Source of the DNA: Rhabditoides inermis
Taxonomy: Eukaryota > Nematoda > Chromadorea > Rhabditida > Rhabditidae
Direction of reading: 5' to 3'
Assembly: GCA_963966185.1 (NCBI GenBank)
Contig: CAWZYM010000417.1
Location: 100,001-164,000 of the forward strand
Length of the DNA stretch: 64,000 nt
This document shows positions 52,120-63,606 of the stretch, one piece after another. How positions within the stretch are numbered: position 1 is the stretch's first letter; the number at the start of each line of letters is the position of its first letter. The notes beneath the pieces are model-generated. The model was not told the DNA's origin and did not search any database. It saw nothing but the letters and a program-made list of their open reading frames with translations. The position numbers and the translations under genes were made by a program.

Positions 52120-52192
52120 TGCCCCGAACCGGGATCGATCCGGTGACCTTACGATCTTCAGTCGTACGCTCTCCCAACTGAGCTATCGAGGC
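52120..52192 (-). tRNA. tRNA-Phe (anticodon GAA)
   Basis: A 73-nt cloverleaf including the A discriminator: acceptor GCCTCGA pairs with TCGGGGC (one G-U), D arm GCTCAGTTGGGAGAGC, anticodon stem TACGA/TCGTA with loop CTGAAGA, variable AGGTC, and T arm ACCGG/CCGGT with loop ATCGATC. A box tagctcagttggg and B box ggatcgatccc are good Pol III promoter matches. No intron. The B-box loop begins with A rather than T, a small deviation. Confidence 0.93.
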
Positions 52193-52541
52193 TTGCGGGT
52201 GTAAGAGAATACTGCGAGAGAAGTGAATAGCGCGCAATAAACGAAACCGGATATGGATCAAAAACAAACTGTGAAACATTGCAATTATATTAAAGTTCAA
52301 AGTGTAACACTTCATACGTTTGATTAAGAACACGAGATAAAAAAACAATAACGAACAATCCAAAAGGTGAGCAAATGTTTTGACCATGCTTTCGATTATA
52401 TATACGAATCATGAAGTAAGTGGGAGCATCAACATCAGCGAAAGTACGAATAATGAATTATACGAATCATAAACTAAACTGAGAGCCGATAAAACAAGTG
52501 TCTATATGTTCTCTTCTTATTCTTTCTCAAGTCGTGAGAAG

Positions 52542-52575
<34 letters not shown>

Positions 52576-52748
52576 TGACAGAGAGAGAGGGAGAGAGAGA
52601 GAGGGAGGGAGGGAGGGGGAGAGACAGAGTGCCCCCCCCCTCTACTGTGTCCTTGTACTGCTCTTCCTGACGTGTGTCTGCTCGAATGCCATTGTCCTGG
52701 TGAGGATGGTCTTCCGAGTGATTGGCTGACCTCGGATGAGGGAGAGCA
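52193..52748. other. Spacer with (TA)n and GA repeats
   Basis: AT-rich with no gene. A short (TA)n run passes into GA at 52543-52620. Confidence 0.6.
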
Positions 52749-53115
52749 CGGAGGAGCGGAGACGGCTGGAAAAACTGTTTCTATTTCTATCTTATTAGAT
52801 ACACAATCAGCAAAAAAAAGAAAGAAAAGGAGACGAACGAGGAGCGGAGACCACTGGAAATGAGAATGAGAATTAGTGATCAGTGATTAGTGATAGAAAA
52901 TTGATAGGATAGTTCATGTGTTCCACAGACTATCAGTGTGTTTACAGAACAAGGTGAATGTCGTTTCAAAGAATACACGGATAGAGGAGCGGAGACGACT
53001 GGAAAGGTAGTTAGGGATTAGCTAATAGGCGTTTGCAAAGTTCATAAATAAGTATTAATGACTCGATATTATGTTGCGCAAACTAGCGGAGACGACTAGA
53101 AATGTAATTAGAATA
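52749..53115 (+). repeat. Four interspersed copies of a 22-bp motif
   Basis: The motif gaggagcggagacgactgg is found at about 52751, 52838, 52984 and 53092 (last copy shortened), each followed by aaa and similar taat/gtgat phrases. Spacing is 87, 146 and 108 bp, so this is a decayed tandem array. Confidence 0.8.
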
Positions 53116-53544
53116 TATAGTGATTGGTGATATATAAGTATATTCCAACAATCGTGGTCCCCGGCTTGAACATCTCACACTACGATATAATTGATAGTTT
53201 CCGCAGATTAGCTGTTAGAGACAGAAACTTGCCATAGCTATGGCGTTGTTTGATCTACATCTCTCTAAATGTGATCTTGCCGCCTGCATTTCTAGATTGT
53301 TCAGTTCTCGATGCAATTTGAGAGGTTTTGTGGTCCTTATCAAAACCTATAGTCGAATGTACAAGCCTCCAACTATTTCTCGGACAAAAACTGCAGTTCT
53401 CTGACGCGAAGTCACACATTATTGAGAAAAAAGAGTTCAGGTTATAGATTAAAAAAGACGAACACTGTTGACGAGCGCATAGAATTCATTGGGTATGCGT
53501 AGTACGGGGTACGTCTACGTTCACATTTCAATAGGATCATTAGG

Positions 53545-54005
53545 GCGCCGGTTCCCGGAAACTCGAAGGTCGAAGGAGATCCACAAGTCGCCATTTGTGT
53601 TGCGAGGATAGAACTACGGTGAATGGTACGGTAATTAGGAGGAAGTGCCAGTAGGTAGACTCGATGATCCCTGATTCTGATATCAGAGTATCAATCAGAC
53701 ACCGCGAAACCACTACACTATATCACCGCCTACGACGCATTGTCCATTTTTTCATTTACATAAAAATGGAACCATTAGTGCGCTAGTTCCTGGAAAATTG
53801 AGGGGGAAGCAAAACGCGCCATTTGTGGCGATAATATAACTAGCAACTAGCGACAAGTGAATTGTGTGGTTTTCATGAAATGATCCTAATTCCAGACATC
53901 AGACACCGCCTACGGTATTTAAGAAAGAGGAAGTGCTAGTAGACTCGATGGTTCATGATATCAGACTTCATAAGACACCACGAGACCACTACACTATATC
54001 CACAC
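53545..54005 (-). repeat. Tandem duplicate of a tRNA-like SINE unit, two copies
   Basis: Two units of about 230 bp (about 53545-53735 and 53766-54005) share, in order, attag-gcgc-ggttcc, cgccatttgtg, gaggaagtgc-agtag and cactacactatatc. On the minus strand each carries an A-box-like tagtgtagtggt and a weak B-box-like atcgagtctac, so they look like tRNA-derived SINE heads. They lie downstream of the receptor gene on its strand. Confidence 0.7.
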
Positions 54006-54132
54006 ACCGTTACTATATCGTAAATTGGTGCAGAAAATATGTTTGACTTGGTGACTTTTGTCATTCCCTTTCCCGAGTAGAAGACAGACAATCAAAATCA
54101 GAGGCAACTTGAAAAAAGAAGAAGAAACTCAC

Positions 54133-56040
54133 GGATTGATGAGCATGTACATGAAGGGACTCCAGCCGTTAGTGATCACCCAAAGGAGAGTCGTGCCGTA
54201 CTTGCCTGGATATGCAAATTAGGGAGAGAGAGAGAGAGAGAGAGAGAAAGGGAGAGAGGGAGAGAGAGAGAGGGAGAGAGAGAGACTCACCCAGTAAGTG
54301 CGTAGGAAACAAATACGGTCGCAGCCACGTCCAGTAGACGAACGCAACGAAGAAGAAGGAAGAGTTCGACACAACCTGAGAAGATTTATCGATTTATCGA
54401 TTTGTTTCGTTTACCTGTATTGTGATGAGTCGCTCACTGCGTGATGGAGTCTTGCTCGATGTCTGAAAAGTTGGATTGTGTTTTTTCATGGGATTCTTCG
54501 ACTTTCGGTCTGCAAGTGAAAACAACAATATTCGCGTGACATTTTTAAAAACACGAGCTCACATGAAAACAAAACACATAAAAACACAGAGTGATTGGGT
54601 GTGCTATGTGTGAATTTATAGCTACTATCTGTGATCTGTGATATGTGATCTGTGTGCTCACCGCAGTTTTGAGATAAACCAGTATAATGGAATACGCCAC
54701 AATGGAAACGAGTACATGTATGATTACCTATAAAAAATATGACGTCATCAAAATGTAATCATAATAGAGATCATTTTGAGATTTCGTCAAATCCCCACCA
54801 CTACTTACAATGTAATTAGCCATAATATCGTGTAATAAAAAGGATATGGGAATATCTGTGGAGGGAACGGCCCATTTCAATTGCGATCCATTGAATAAGT
54901 AGCTTATGTCTGAAAGCACAAAATAATTACGAACAGGTACGTTAGTTATCATACCTGGTGTCAGATAAATGACAATAAGAGCACATTCGTAAATTGCAAC
55001 AAGAAAAACAATTACCTGCAATGTTATTAGAGTACTACGTTTCTTTATCAAATAAGTAACTTGTAACAGTGAATGACAGATTTGTATGTAGCTATGTAAT
55101 GTCTATTCGTATGAACTTGCATTCACTTTACATTTAATAAAAGAAATATAAAGTACTATATGTCTGATGAAAAAAATTGGAATTGTAGTTATGTCTGTAG
55201 TTATGTCTATATGAGAGCAATCAACTTACGGCAAGTATCTTTTTGGAGAATATCTGCGTACTGTGAAGTGGAAACAAAATTGTTATGAACCTAAACAGTA
55301 TTGTAGTGTGATATGTTAACCAGTTCATACCGGTTAAGTGTGAGTAAAATGTTCATAACCACATAGATGCACCAAGTGGTGTGGAAAACAGCACCGATCA
55401 ACTAAATTCATGTGTTTACTTTACGTAAGTGTAGTATATTCTCTCTATTTCTCCAGTAGCGTTATAGGCTGTGGCACATGTTTAATTGGATTGGCAAAAT
55501 ATCGATCATCGATCAGTGATCGCATCAGTATGTACATTCCTATTTGCGCTGCTTGCGCGCGAACGGTGCATAAACAGCCTGGGCGCGCAAATTGTGCTTT
55601 GATACTCGGAAACTTTACAAACGTATTAAAATTGGGGAATAAAAGTTATGAGTACATGTACGTAAGTACGTGTATGTAAGTGCGTAACTGCGTAAGAACA
55701 TTGTCTGTGTGTTGTAGTGTACAGTGTACATTGTAGTGTGTAGTCTTGTAGTGTACATTACAGTCTTCAAATTGTATGCATGTTCCAGCAAGTCCAAGTT
55801 CATTTTCAGTTTATGAAATTGTCACGCTTTTCAGACAAAAATATCTCCCACCTTATTTATAAAAATGGGAAATATAGAATGTGTTTTGTCGTGGTCGAAT
55901 ATGATGAAAACTGCACCAAGTAAGTGAGTGACTAAAAGGGAAACTCTATTCCTCTCCCTCCCATCTCCCTCCCATCTCTCTCTCTCTCTCTCCCTCCCAT
56001 CTCTCTCCCTCACATCTCTCTCCCTCCCTCCCATCTCTCT

Positions 56041-56079
<39 letters not shown>

Positions 56080-56478
56080 CCTCTCTCTCCCTCCCATCTT
56101 TCTCCCCCATCTCTCCCCCCTCTCTCTCCCCCCTCTCTCTCACTCTCTCTCTATCTCTCTCTCCCTCCCTCTCTCTCACCTAGTTGCACCAAATCCATCA
56201 CTCCAATCACAAACATTATCTGATAGGCGAGATTCTTTCGCATCTCCGAATCCAGTCGTAACACCTAAATTGTTTTTTTTATTATGTAAACTTAATTAAT
56301 ATGTAAACGTAATGATTATGTTAACTTTATTATTATGTAAACTTTATATAATTATTATGTAAACAAACATGAAAAAACTCACGACAATAATCGGTGCGTA
56401 GAGTGTAATAGCTGCCAGAGTGAAGATTAGCATTAGAGATCCGAGGACAAAATAGGCCCAGTCGGGAAGGGACTCCAT
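54133..56478 (-). CDS. Seven-transmembrane receptor, serpentine receptor class T-like (3' end not found)
   Basis: Exons on the minus strand: 56383-56478, 56180-56264, 55852-55910, 55331-55401, 55230-55260, about 54800-55015 (holding a possible 45-nt intron gtatga...tttcag), about 54662-54728, 54415-54462, 54291-54375, 54133-54205. The protein starts MESLPDWAYFVLGSLMLIF (TM1), continues with AYQIMFVIGVMDLVQL (TM2), TWCIYVVMNILLTLNR (TM3 with an Asn-Arg end), VIVFLVAIYECALIVIYL (TM4), VLVSIVAYSIILVYL (TM5), FFFVAFVYWTW (TM6) and LLWVITNGWSPFMYMLINP (TM7). The YQIM..G..D and LNR patterns resemble the nematode Srt family, which are putative chemoreceptors in sensory cilia. The last donor after LINP shows a further exon is needed; I could not place it. 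Confidence 0.75.
54215..54285. repeat. GA array in a receptor intron
   Basis: GA on plus, so CT on the receptor transcript. This is opposite in sense to most arrays here. Confidence 0.93.
55955..56180. repeat. CT-rich intron of the receptor gene
   Basis: CT and CCCAT units on plus (GA on the transcript) starting at the exon 2 donor. Confidence 0.93.
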
Positions 56479-56508
56479 CTAGAATAACGAAAGATGAGAG
56501 GGGAGAGA

Positions 56509-56608
56509 GTTTACATAGTTTACATAGTTTACAAAGTTTACATAGTTTACAAAGTTTACGTAGTTTACAAAGTTTACATAGTTTACAAAAGTTTACATAG
56601 TTTACATG
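56509..56608. repeat. 9-bp tandem repeat, 11 copies, upstream of the receptor start
   Basis: Unit gtttacata/gtttacaaa, 30-130 bp upstream of the receptor ATG. Each unit has the forkhead-like core GTTTAC (GTAAAC on the gene strand). A looser set of tgtaaac phrases lies in the first intron at 56285-56370. Confidence 0.9.
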
Positions 56609-56789
56609 ATCTTGAAAGTACCGTTCTACCTACTTCCGCTTCATCGGCGTCGAAAATGTCAGACATTCCTGGTAGGAGAGAAGCAAAGAGAGACATTTGT
56701 GGGAAGTAGTGGGAAAGGGGGAGGGAGCGAGTGGAATAAAAAGAACAGGACAGTGCGGATAGACACAGTACACGCCACCCCAAGAGGAG

Positions 56790-57235
56790 AAAAAGAGAGG
56801 AGGGAGAGAGAGGGGGGAGGGGAGAGATAATTAGAGAGGAAGATAGAGAGAGGGAGAAAGAGAGGGAGAGAGAGGGAGAGAGAGGGAGAGAGAGAAGGAG
56901 GGGGAGAGAGAGGGAGAGAGAGAAGGAGGGGAGAAAGAGGGAGAGAGACAGAGGGAGAGAGAGGGAGAGGGGGGGAGAGGGGGAGAGAGGGGGAGAGAGA
57001 GGGAGAGAGAGGGAGAGAGAGGGAGAGAGAGGGAAGGGGAGAGAGAGAGGGAGAGAGAGGGAGAGAGAGGGAGAGAGAGGGAGAGAGAGAGGGAGGGGGA
57101 GAGAGAGGGAGAGAGACAGAGGGAGAGAGAGGGAGAGGGAGAGAGAGGGGGGGAGAGAGGGAGGGAGAGAGAGAGAGGGAGAGAGAGAGGGAGAGGGAGA
57201 GGGAGAGAGAGAGGGAGAGAGAGAAGGTGAGAGAA
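56790..57235. repeat. GA/GGGA purine tract, about 450 bp
   Basis: Almost pure purine on plus, with 10-12-bp periodic gagagagagg units. The long Ser/Pro/Leu open frame on the minus strand is a by-product. Confidence 0.95.
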
Positions 57236-59219
57236 GATCACAAAACGAACAGCAAAGGGCGGACAAGAAAAATACATGATTGGGGTAGCATGTTACAAAA
57301 TAATTGTTTTCGGAGTCATGATAAAGGGCATTGAGAGAAGGATGGAATGACAAAAAAGTTTTTGTAGTAGTGGTAGTAAAACACCTATTTAATTGGTGCA
57401 AAGCACACTAAAATAGTGAGACATAGTAACGTAAGACATGAGCATAAAAGAATGTACAAGTACAAGTATCACCGAGTATTCCACAGTCAACTGAAAGTGG
57501 AATCCCGCGGTCTTAAAAAACACAAAACACGCGATCTTCGTCGTTTCTTGACGCAAATACTCACTCTGACACCAAACGCGACTTCCAATCATTTAATTAA
57601 AAAGAATGAAAGAAAGATGTTCACGAATCCACAAACAAAAATATGGCTTTTGGTCAAGGAATTTATATTGATTGCAAACGCCGTGAACTCAAATGTCTTT
57701 GTTGAGTCATCAACCAAAGGCAACCAGTTGTGCGCAGGCAATCTGGAAAATTGAAGATCTCAATTACAAATTGGCGAGTATTTCAATTTCCGTTCAGACC
57801 GACAATATTCAATACAGTCAGACAATCGCATGGCAATTAGATCGAACATGCAGTTTTTGTGTACATTTATTTGGTGTTGATAGGGCAAAAACATTCCGAA
57901 TTTACAGAAATTAATTCCATGTTGAAAGTAATTTCCAGTAATTTTCTATGGATTCGTGAAAAAATGCCTCTGAAATGAAATGTAGTATATATCTTCCGCC
58001 GAGTGTACTGGTTTGCACTCTGACTGCTAGCAGTGCTCGACCTATATAAATCTGCGTCCAACAACTTTATGCTCACTTTTCTCGGAATAACCATCGAATG
58101 GTTTTTTCAGGAAGAAGAAAATCAGGGAGACGTGACATCCAAAAGAAAGTGAAACGGAACACTATTCTCGGAATAGTTCACTACAGAGTAGTTTCCTCGA
58201 AAATGTACTCAAGTTAAACATCAATTATAGTTTCTATCCAGGAAGACTAAGAAAAGACGTGACATCCAGTATATGAGACACGGAATACTAGTCTACTAAT
58301 ATCGCGGAAATCAATATCGCCACCATTTCCCGCCGTGTTTTACTCGATTTTCTTGTATGCAATTCATAATTACTTCCGTACTCACTGCGTTTACGAGTAC
58401 GCAATGAAAAAAATCACGCGATTCCGAAGAAAAGTACAGAACGAAAAAATGCTCACATTATCCTCCATTCCTTATTGTAGCAAATTAGGAATGTGGAAAG
58501 ATAATAGGTTGTTTCGGGCCGCGTGACAGTGTGTCGTTCGTTTTTGACATAAACAATCAAACCACGTATCTCGGGGTTTTTTTAAGAAAAAAAAAGAAAT
58601 GTCGTTATCGTGCAAAATGTATTTCCCACGGTGGCGGTTTATTAGACAATGTGCATATTGTGTGTGCGAGTGCTGAGAGTTGGAAACATTGTTGGAGGAG
58701 ACGTGAGTTTTGTGCATTGAGGCTACTGGCTATACTGACACCGGCTGCCAACCTGCTAGACAGAATGTCTCCGAACTTTTTCGAGACTAATATGGACAAC
58801 GTTTCTCTCTATAATCTTATATCTCCCTATTATCTCCTACATCTCCCTCTTATATCTCCCTATTGATGTCTCCACAATTCGTTGTTTTCTTTTTCTTTTT
58901 GTGACTAAAAGCAAGTCGGTCGTGGCTTTGAAGAATGCTCTATATTTCCCCACATCTCCTCGTTGTCTCCATCATTGTCTGTCGGTGTTCTGTATGACAT
59001 TGCCCTCATCGATAGGATCAGCTTAGGATCAGATAGCGCGCGTGGATCAGCTACATGGTATGTGTGGTAGGCAAGGCAGAGATCGATCGGAAACGTGTCT
59101 GATTGAGTGGCCGGGTTTGTTGGTTGGTTGGTGTGTTTCGACACAAGTCGACTCAGTATCATAAGCTGTTCACTATTCCAAATGACATCGAATATAAAAG
59201 GCTTGCTCATGTTCATGTC

Positions 59220-59263
<44 letters not shown>

Positions 59264-59396
59264 ACCGCTTAGTGAAAGATGTCCTATCGACTCTGATCCG
59301 CACTACACGAACACATATCACACACATCCGAGAGAGAAGGGGCGTGTTCTCAGGGGCGTGTCCTCGGGGAGAGGGGGGCGCCAGGCTGTGACGTAG
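57236..59396. other. Stretch without a supported gene
   Basis: AT-rich. Two copies of a 115-bp unit sharing gacgtgacatcca are visible near 58128 and 58257. A GA array is at 59225-59261. Small ORFs exist on plus at 57416-57754 and 58531-58866, but I see no domain or splice pattern. Confidence 0.5.
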
Positions 59397-59499
59397 CACT
59401 CGCTACCGAGAAGTCGGAGGAGATGTGCATTACGATCATGCAGATTTCGAGGCAGGGGCGTTTGAGAAGAAGCCACTGTACTTCAGGAACTGGAGGGAA
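59397..59499 (+). CDS. Probable coding exon, in phase with the uS2m exon
   Basis: Exon between acceptor gacgtag and donor GAA-GTGAGT, coding for 34 residues beginning TRYREVGGDVHYDHADF and ending KPLYFRNWRE. It ends in phase 0 and so joins the next exon without a break. The sequence is not one I can align with known uS2m proteins, so it may belong to a divergent N-terminal part or to another gene. Confidence 0.45.
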
Positions 59500-59651
59500 G
59501 TGAGTTGACTGGTGGTTGTGTGAGAAGAGTGGCAGAGTGAGTTGTGGAGAGTGGCAAGAGTGACAGAGTGAAGAGAATGAGAAGAGCGGCGTCATGCCTA
59601 TATGTTCCCTCTGTTTTCATCAGTGCGGTCTCATTTCTCTTTCCTTTTCAG

Positions 59652-59802
59652 TGCGGTCAGTACTCGCACTGTCGCCGCTGGCAGTCGGGCACCCTGACCA
59701 ACACTCGCCAGCTGCTGGGCGCGTCGGTGCGTCTGCCCGACACGGTCGTCTTCCTCTCCACACTCACCAGTCTCGGCCAGAGGCACCCGGCTATTCTCGA
59801 GG
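59652..59802 (+). CDS. MRPS2: Mitochondrial ribosomal protein uS2 exon
   Basis: A 151-nt exon (ttttcag acceptor, GTGGGT donor) codes for CGQYSHCRRWQSGTLTN, then TRQLLGASVRLPDTVVFL and STLTSLGQRHPAI. In mitochondrial uS2 the matching block is CGEYAHTR...GGxLTNxR...VRLPDxIIFLHTL, so the assignment rests on several conserved positions in order. uS2m is part of the small subunit of the mitoribosome. The exon ends in phase 1. Later exons would lie beyond the minisatellite: a phase-compatible acceptor at 62467 opens with ATVGVV, recalling PTVGVVD, but then diverges. Confidence 0.75.
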
Positions 59803-60089
59803 GTGGGTGGTTGTGTTCTAGTGGGGGATTCTTTGGTACGACTTTGGGACTGATGAGAGAGAGGCACCTGGTTTCCTGGTTAGTCGTCAGGGTGAGTGGT
59901 TGTTATGTGGACTGAACATGGATGGTTGAGTATGGGCATAATTATACTCAGGTAAAACTGGTGACGGTCACGGTGACCCTGTAAGGGCAACCAGGTAAAC
60001 ATGAGTTTCTTTCCACATTCTTGTGTTTGTTGCATTGCCTCGCGATGTTGCTCGAAACCAAGTCGTTCGCACACCTTTTGGCCTTGAGA

Positions 60090-62138
60090 GAGGGAGATGA
60101 GAGGGGGGAGAGGGAAAGAGTGGGTATGTGAGAGAGAGATAGAGGCATAGAGGCAAGGGGAAGAGGGGGAGAGGGGGAGAGGGGGAAAGAGAAGAGGGGG
60201 AGAGGGGGAAAGAGAAGAGGGGGAGAGGAGGAAAGAGAAGAGGGGGAGAGGAGGAAAGAGAAGAGGGGGAGAGGGGGAAAGAGAAGAGGGGGAGAGGAGG
60301 AAAGAGAAGAGGGGGAGAGGAGGAAAGAGAAGAGGGGGAGAGGAGGAAAGAGAAGAGGGGGAGAGGGGGAAAGAGAAGAGGGGGAGAGGAGGAAAGAGAA
60401 GAGGGGGAGAGGGGGAAAGAGAAGAGGGGGAGAGGAGGAAAGAGAAGAGGGGGAGAGGAGGAAAGAGAAGAGGGGGAGAGGAGGAAAGAGAAGAGGGGGA
60501 GAGGAGGAAAGAGAAGAGGGGGAGAGGAGGAAAGAGAAGAGGGGGAGAGGAGGAAAGAGAAGAGGGGGAGAGGAGGAAAGAGAAGAGGGGGAGAGGGGGA
60601 AAGAGAAGAGGGGGAGAGGGGGAAAGAGAAGAGGGGGAGAGGAGGAAAGAGAAGAGGGGGAGAGGGGGAAAGAGAAGAGGGGGAGAGGAGGAAAGAGAAG
60701 AGGGGGAGAGGAGGAAAGAGAAGAGGGGGAGAGAAGGAAAGAGAAGAGGGGGAGAGGGGGAAAGAGAAGAGGGGAGAGGGGGAAAGAGAAGAGGGGGAGA
60801 GGAGGAAAGAGAAGAGGGGGAGAGGAGGAAAGAGAAGAGGGGGAGAGGGGGAAAGAGAAGAGGGGGAGAGGGGGAAAGAGAAGAGGGGGAGAGGAGGAAA
60901 GAGAAGAGGGGGAGAGGGGGAAAGAGAAGAGGGGGAGAGGGGGAAAGAGAAGAGGGGGAGAGGAGGAAAGAGAAGAGGGGGAGAGGAGGAAAGAGAAGAG
61001 GGGGAGAGGGGGAAAGAGAAGAGGGGGAGAGGAGGAAAGAGAAGAGGGGGAGAGGAGGAAAGAGAAGAGGGGGAGAGGGGGAAAGAGAAGAGGGGGAGAG
61101 GGGGAAAGAGAAGAGGGGGAGAGGAGGAAAGAGAAGAGGGGGAGAGGGGGAAAGAGAAGAGGGGGAGAGGGGGAAAGAGAAGAGGGGGAGAGGAGGAAAG
61201 AGAAGAGGGGGAGAGGAGGAAAGAGAAGAGGGGGAGAGGGGGAAAGAGAAGAGGGGGAGAGGGGGAAAGAGAAGAGGGGGAGAGGAGGAAAGAGAAGAGG
61301 GGGAGAGGGGGAAAGAGAAGAGGGGGAGAGGAGGAAAGAGAAGAGGGGGAGAGGAGGAAAGAGAAGAGGGGGAGAGGAGGAAAGAGAAGAGGGGGAGAGG
61401 AGGAAAGAGAAGAGGGGGAGAGGAGGAAAGAGAAGAGGGGGAGAGAAGGAAAGAGAAGAGGGGGAGAGGAGGAAAGAGAAGAGGGGGAGAGAAGGAAAGA
61501 GAAGAGGGGAGAGGGGGAAAGAGAAGAGGGGAGAGGGGGAAAGAGAAGAGGGGGAGAGGAGGAAAGAGAAGAGGGGGAGAGGAGGAAAGAGAAGAGGGGG
61601 AGAGGGGGAAAGAGAAGAGGGGGAGAGGAGGAAAGAGAAGAGGGGGAGAGGAGGAAAGAGAAGAGGGGGAGAGGAGGAAAGAGAAGAGGGGGAGAGGAGG
61701 AAAGAGAAGAGGGGAGAGGGGGAAAGAGAAGAAGGGGAGAGGAGGAAAGAGAAGAGGGGAGAGGGGGAAAGAGAAGAGGGGAGAGGGGGAAAGAGAAGAG
61801 GGGGAGAGGAGGAAAGAGAAGAGGGGGAGAGGGGGAAGAGAAGAGGGGGAGAGGGGGAAAGAGAAGAGGGGGAGAGGAGGAAAGAGAAGAGGGGGAGAGG
61901 AGGAAAGAGAAGAGGGGGAGAGGGGGAAGAGAAGAGGGGGAGAGGGGGAAAGAGAAGAGGGGGAGAGGGGGAAAGAGAAGAAGGGGAGAGGAGGAAAGAG
62001 AAGAGGGGAGAGGGGGAAAGAGAAGAGGGGGAGAGGAGGAAAGAGAAGAGGGGAGAGGGGGAAAGAGAAGAGGGGGAGAGGGGGAAAGAGAAGAGGGGGA
62101 GAGGGGGAAAGAGAAGAGGGGGAGAGGGAGAGAGGGCG
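60090..62138. repeat. 23-bp minisatellite, about 85-90 copies
   Basis: Unit GAGAGGRGGAAAGAGAAGA plus GGGG, 23 bp, where R is A or G. Both variants are mixed along the array. A few units have GAAGG in place of GGAGG, and several near 60770, 61505-61540, 61710-61790 and 62000-62050 lack one G (22 bp). All three minus-strand frames are free of stops for over 700 codons (Leu/Ser/Pro/Phe), which I read as a property of the repeat and not a gene. It would lie in an intron of the uS2m gene. Confidence 0.97.
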
Positions 62139-62466
62139 AGTAGGAAGATGTGGTGATCCACTGCTTGTATCGTTTGGTCACCAACTACCTTGTTTAGGCT
62201 GTCGTCTGCGTCGCTGTCCCTTGATGTTATGGTTTCTTGGTGGTACTGTATTGTACCCAATCGACAATCGATACTTTTTTCACACCAGCACACGATGAAA
62301 TTCAGTTCTTTTCCCACAGAATCGCTGTGAATAGGCTTGATGTTAGATGATGCTATACCTCGAAGTTAGGTGAGGATGTTATAGTTACTTGGTGGCACTG
62401 TATTGTAGCCAATCGATGAAAATCAGTTATTTCCCCACAAAGCACTGTGAATGTACTCTTCGTTTC

Positions 62467-62781
62467 AGCCACTGTCGGCGTTGTGTTCGTCTCTTCTCTG
62501 TGCCGCCCGCCTAGCCCGTCGCCTCTCAATCCAGTTCAACTGCGACCGCCTCCCTCTCTCTCTCCTCCTCCTCTCCCTCCCCTCTCACACCATCACTCAT
62601 CATCTACGAGAACAAGTGCGCCGAGCTGAAGGTAGCTTTTGCGAATTTTAAAGTTTAAATGTACGATTACCGTAGTGCATACTTTTATGCACCGTAGTAC
62701 TACTGACTACGTTTTTTTGACGCTTTTGGTTTATAAACATGATTTAATTGATCCTATGTATAGCACATGTTTGAAACTGAA

Positions 62782-62841
<60 letters not shown>

Positions 62842-62940
62842 TATATTCGTTCCAGGGCAGTGCTAGCGCGGCATGGTCGCTGATGTTCAACGTCGTCGTC
62901 AAGAAGAGTATGAGAGGGAAGAGGGAGAGGGTCGGAGAGA
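62467..62940 (+). other. Possible exons of uncertain assignment
   Basis: Acceptor tttcag at 62466, GC-rich sequence to a donor candidate gaag-gtagct near 62632, a (TTGA)n array at 62784-62839, then acceptor cgttccag near 62856 followed by ggcagtgctagcgcgg and coding-like sequence (AAWSLMFNVVVKKS). The frames do not join simply. These may be the C-terminal exons of the uS2m gene in decayed or misread form. Confidence 0.3.
62784..62839. repeat. (TTGA)n array
   Basis: About 14 perfect tetramers, the same unit as at 51103-51158. Confidence 0.97.
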
Positions 62941-63606
62941 GGTGGTGATGCATTGCTTGCAGGTCCCGTTTGCCCGTTTGTCTGCCCGTCCTCCCTCCTC
63001 CCTTGTTTGTCGAGTGAGTATTGCCCTTGTTCCCCTTGTGCTGTTGGTTGTCTGTTTCGACTGCTCTTTCTGCTTCGCGATCACGAGCTGTCCAAGTGAC
63101 TCGTGCCTAGTCTCGCTCTCTCTGATCTTTCCCCGTCTCCAACAAGATTTTTTTTCGTGAATTATAAATGACATTATTTTGTCAGTTGCTGTTTTGTTTG
63201 TTGGTGAGTCTCAAGTGGTTGGGACCATTTGTTATTTGATCGGAGTGTGATTTATGTGTGTTTGTGAGGTTTGTCTACAAAGCATATTTTTCGTCGCCTT
63301 CTTCAAACATAACATGATGATGAAAAGATGCTCTCCGACATTCCAAATGACGCTATTCGACGATTTCGATTGTTTGTCGTTTTCAAGATTCCGATTTCGT
63401 CGGATGCCATATATTGTTTTCTCGAACCCGCATCTCCGTTCAGTTCGTCACTCGTTTCACAAATGTTTGTTTGGCACCGGAGAGATGGAAACAGTAGACG
63501 AAGCACAATATTTTTGATGTCATAACTTTTGAAGACACCGTTTTTCGACGTTTTTCGAGTGTTTTGCACACAACGTGTGATATCATTTCTCGTGTCTTCT
63601 TCGTAG
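62941..63606. other. Stretch without a supported gene
   Basis: Mixed composition. Open frames of 65-100 codons exist on both strands with no recognised domain. Confidence 0.5.

Noticed and set aside
56583..57401. A 272-codon Ser/Leu/Pro ORF on the minus strand
   Set aside because: Lies on a GA/GGGA tract; no coding features.
59948..62317. A 789-codon minus-strand ORF rich in Leu/Ser/Pro
   Set aside because: It is the translation of a 23-bp minisatellite whose reverse frames all lack stops; there is no domain, splice or start context.
62447..62651. The block after 62467 as a clean uS2m exon
   Set aside because: The phase-correct frame begins ATVGVV but then departs from the family and becomes Pro/Ser-rich. 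Listed only as uncertain.
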